From an uncultured Prevotella sp. (lineage in GTDB: Bacteria; Bacteroidota; Bacteroidia; Bacteroidales; Bacteroidaceae): a stretch of 7,342 nt of DNA. Under the pieces are notes generated by a model. The model was given only the letters and a program-made list of their open reading frames with translations. It was not told the DNA's origin and searched no databases. The DNA lies in contig CAMPYS010000060.1 in the NCBI GenBank assembly GCA_946998295.1, positions 1 to 7,342 on the forward strand. The letters run 5' to 3'. Position numbers and translations under genes: made by a program. How positions within the stretch are numbered: the stretch's first letter is position 1; every line of letters begins with the position of its first letter. This document shows, one piece after another, positions 6,542-7,342 of the stretch.

Positions 6542-6715
6542 GCACCTTTGCGTGATATTCACTCTTTCATATCGATTAGGAGATACAAAAATGGCAATCT
6601 AATTATATTACTATTAAGCAAGGAAAAGTCTGTTGCAAAAATCTATAATACTGTAGCAGCAAAATATATTGCACTTCGAAAGCAAGGGCATAATAATAGG
6701 AAATTGAGAAGATAA
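6542..6715 (+). pseudogene. Decayed second T9SS sorting domain, in frame after the LRR protein stop
   Basis: Directly after the TAG stop the same frame stays open for 57 codons to a TAA at 6713-6715. It contains YKNGNLIILLLSKEKSVAKI followed by YNTVAAKYIALRKQGHNN. This aligns with the end of the preceding protein (WQNGNLITLSANKDVIVNIY, then NTQGKQVETLTLKNKGN). It lacks the LPAGIYIVK end and has no signal peptide or start of its own. It is best read as the relic of a paralogous LRR-type gene whose body was deleted or replaced, leaving part of its sorting domain. Stop-codon readthrough would append it to the LRR protein, but there is no evidence for that. Confidence 0.6.
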
Positions 6716-6736
6716 TCGGTACTGTTCTATAAAAAT

Positions 6737-7009
6737 ATGGGCTTACACACTTTTAGGGACAGTATCAATTGTCAGCTGTACACTCCGCAACATCCGATGA
6801 ACTATTTGGAGCGTCGCTTGCCGCAAGAAACCTCTTATCCTATCAGCATCGGCGATGATACATGGTTTTTTGGGGGCGTCATTGTGTGTCCGGGAGTCAC
6901 TATTGGTAAGCGATGTATCATCGGGGCAAGTTCGGTGGTAGTGCATGATATACCCGATGACTGTTTGGCAGTGGGCAATCCTGCTGTTATAAAAAAGCGT
7001 CTGCGATAA
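6737..7009 (+). pseudogene. Hexapeptide-repeat acetyltransferase (maltose/galactoside type), 5'-truncated
   Basis: The 90 residues match the C-terminal half of the MAT/GAT acetyltransferase family, which transfers acetyl from acetyl-CoA to sugars and is usually 185-205 residues long. From about residue 10 it follows the family: INCQLYTPQHPMNYLERR with the catalytic His in TPQHP, then ISIGDDTWFFGGVIVCPGVT, then IGKRCIIGASSVVVHDIPDD and CLAVGNPAVIKKRL. These are left-handed beta-helix repeats and the acetyl-CoA end. The N-terminal ~100 residues, including the family helices and first coils, are missing. The first nine residues (MGLHTFRDS) do not fit and probably come from joined DNA. Base composition rises clearly here compared with the AT-rich DNA upstream. 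Without its N-terminus the trimer would not form normally, so it is probably inactive. A start at ATG 6737 is only formal. Confidence 0.75.
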
Positions 7010-7094
7010 TTCTTCCTCGCTCGGGTGTCATACAATTTACAGTTGTCTCTCTTTTTTATTTCTCAAGAGTGACAGATATTGGAACCTTTGTTGT

Positions 7095-7342
7095 TTAGTC
7101 TCCGCTTTCTAAGTCCAATGTGTCTTGAATGTTCAGCATGTATTTCCAGCCACCCACGTCAAATTTAACGTAATCGAGGATAAGGCTTTCTTGTTCTTTG
7201 GGCGTCAGATTGTCGTGCATTACAATTTCCTTGATTACTTCTTTCCATAAATTGCAAAGCACACGGAGAAAATGAGGTGATATTTGATCGTTAATGCACG
7301 GATATTGCTGCTTCATTCGTTTGATGTAGTTCATTCCGTCAA
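7095..7342 (-). CDS. Hypothetical protein, partial (5' end outside window)
   Basis: A minus-strand frame runs from the window edge to a TAA at 7097-7095, giving at least 79 residues (MNYIKRMKQQYP, NLWKEVIKEIVMHDNLTPKE, LDYVKFDVGGWKYMLN, ending LDLESGD). An ATG lies at 7334, but the frame is open to the edge (DGM), so the start may lie beyond. The protein is soluble, mostly helical, acidic at its C-terminus, and shows no signal peptide or membrane segment. I do not recognise the family. It converges with the acetyltransferase fragment, leaving 85 bases between their stops. Its base composition matches that fragment rather than the AT-rich DNA to its left. Confidence 0.6.
   Translation of the reverse strand, partial: DGMNYIKRMKQQYPCINDQISPHFLRVLCNLWKEVIKEIVMHDNLTPKEQESLILDYVKFDVGGWKYMLNIQDTLDLESGD

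Noticed and set aside
6743..7035. Two minus-strand open frames opposite the acetyltransferase fragment
   Set aside because: The + strand carries the recognisable hexapeptide-repeat protein; these frames have no family features.

Overview
The window looks like an AT-rich accessory stretch of a Bacteroidota genome, most likely an oral-type Prevotella or a close relative. The evidence is an outer-membrane beta-barrel receptor with a carboxypeptidase-regulatory-like N-terminus, a secreted leucine-rich protein with a type IX secretion (T9SS) C-terminal sorting domain, Bacteroidota-type TAnnTTTG promoter spelling and few Shine-Dalgarno sequences. Genus is inferred from protein style only.

Layout. 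(1) Positions 1-61 hold the last 19 codons of an upstream + strand gene. (2) Positions 64-2470 hold one TonB-receptor-like outer-membrane protein gene split into two overlapping reading frames by one extra G in a G6 run (1118-1123). A strong hairpin (2477-2511) closes it. (3) Positions ~2511-3560 form a graveyard of peptide-export-type gene pieces. These are a C39 peptidase remnant on +, an ABC ATPase (Walker A to Q-loop) remnant on -, a secreted-protein remnant on - with a lost start codon and an internal stop, and the C-terminus of a further - strand gene. (4) Positions 3583-3691 hold 4.7 copies of a 23-bp direct repeat whose variants alternate, followed by AT-rich palindromes and about 590 bp without a recognisable gene. 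(5) Positions 4424-6541 hold the only intact large gene, a 705-residue secreted protein made of two PKD-like/LRR/Ig-like modules plus a T9SS sorting domain. It is followed in frame by a decayed second sorting domain (to 6715). (6) Positions 6737-7009 hold the C-terminal half of a hexapeptide-repeat acetyltransferase in visibly more GC-rich DNA. (7) Positions 7095-7342 hold the 3' end of an unrecognised - strand gene.

How it fits together. An outer-membrane barrel protein next to a C39-type ABC exporter is a common Bacteroidota arrangement for handling exported peptides, so regions 1-3 read as the ruin of such a locus, broken by deletion and inversion. The leucine-rich T9SS cargo is a separate surface-protein gene with its own promoter. 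The acetyltransferase fragment and the last gene appear to mark the return to more ordinary chromosome. I do not see a complete new system. The most informative signals are the exporter-gene inversion junction, the G6 frameshift, the alternating 23-bp array and the doubled sorting domain.
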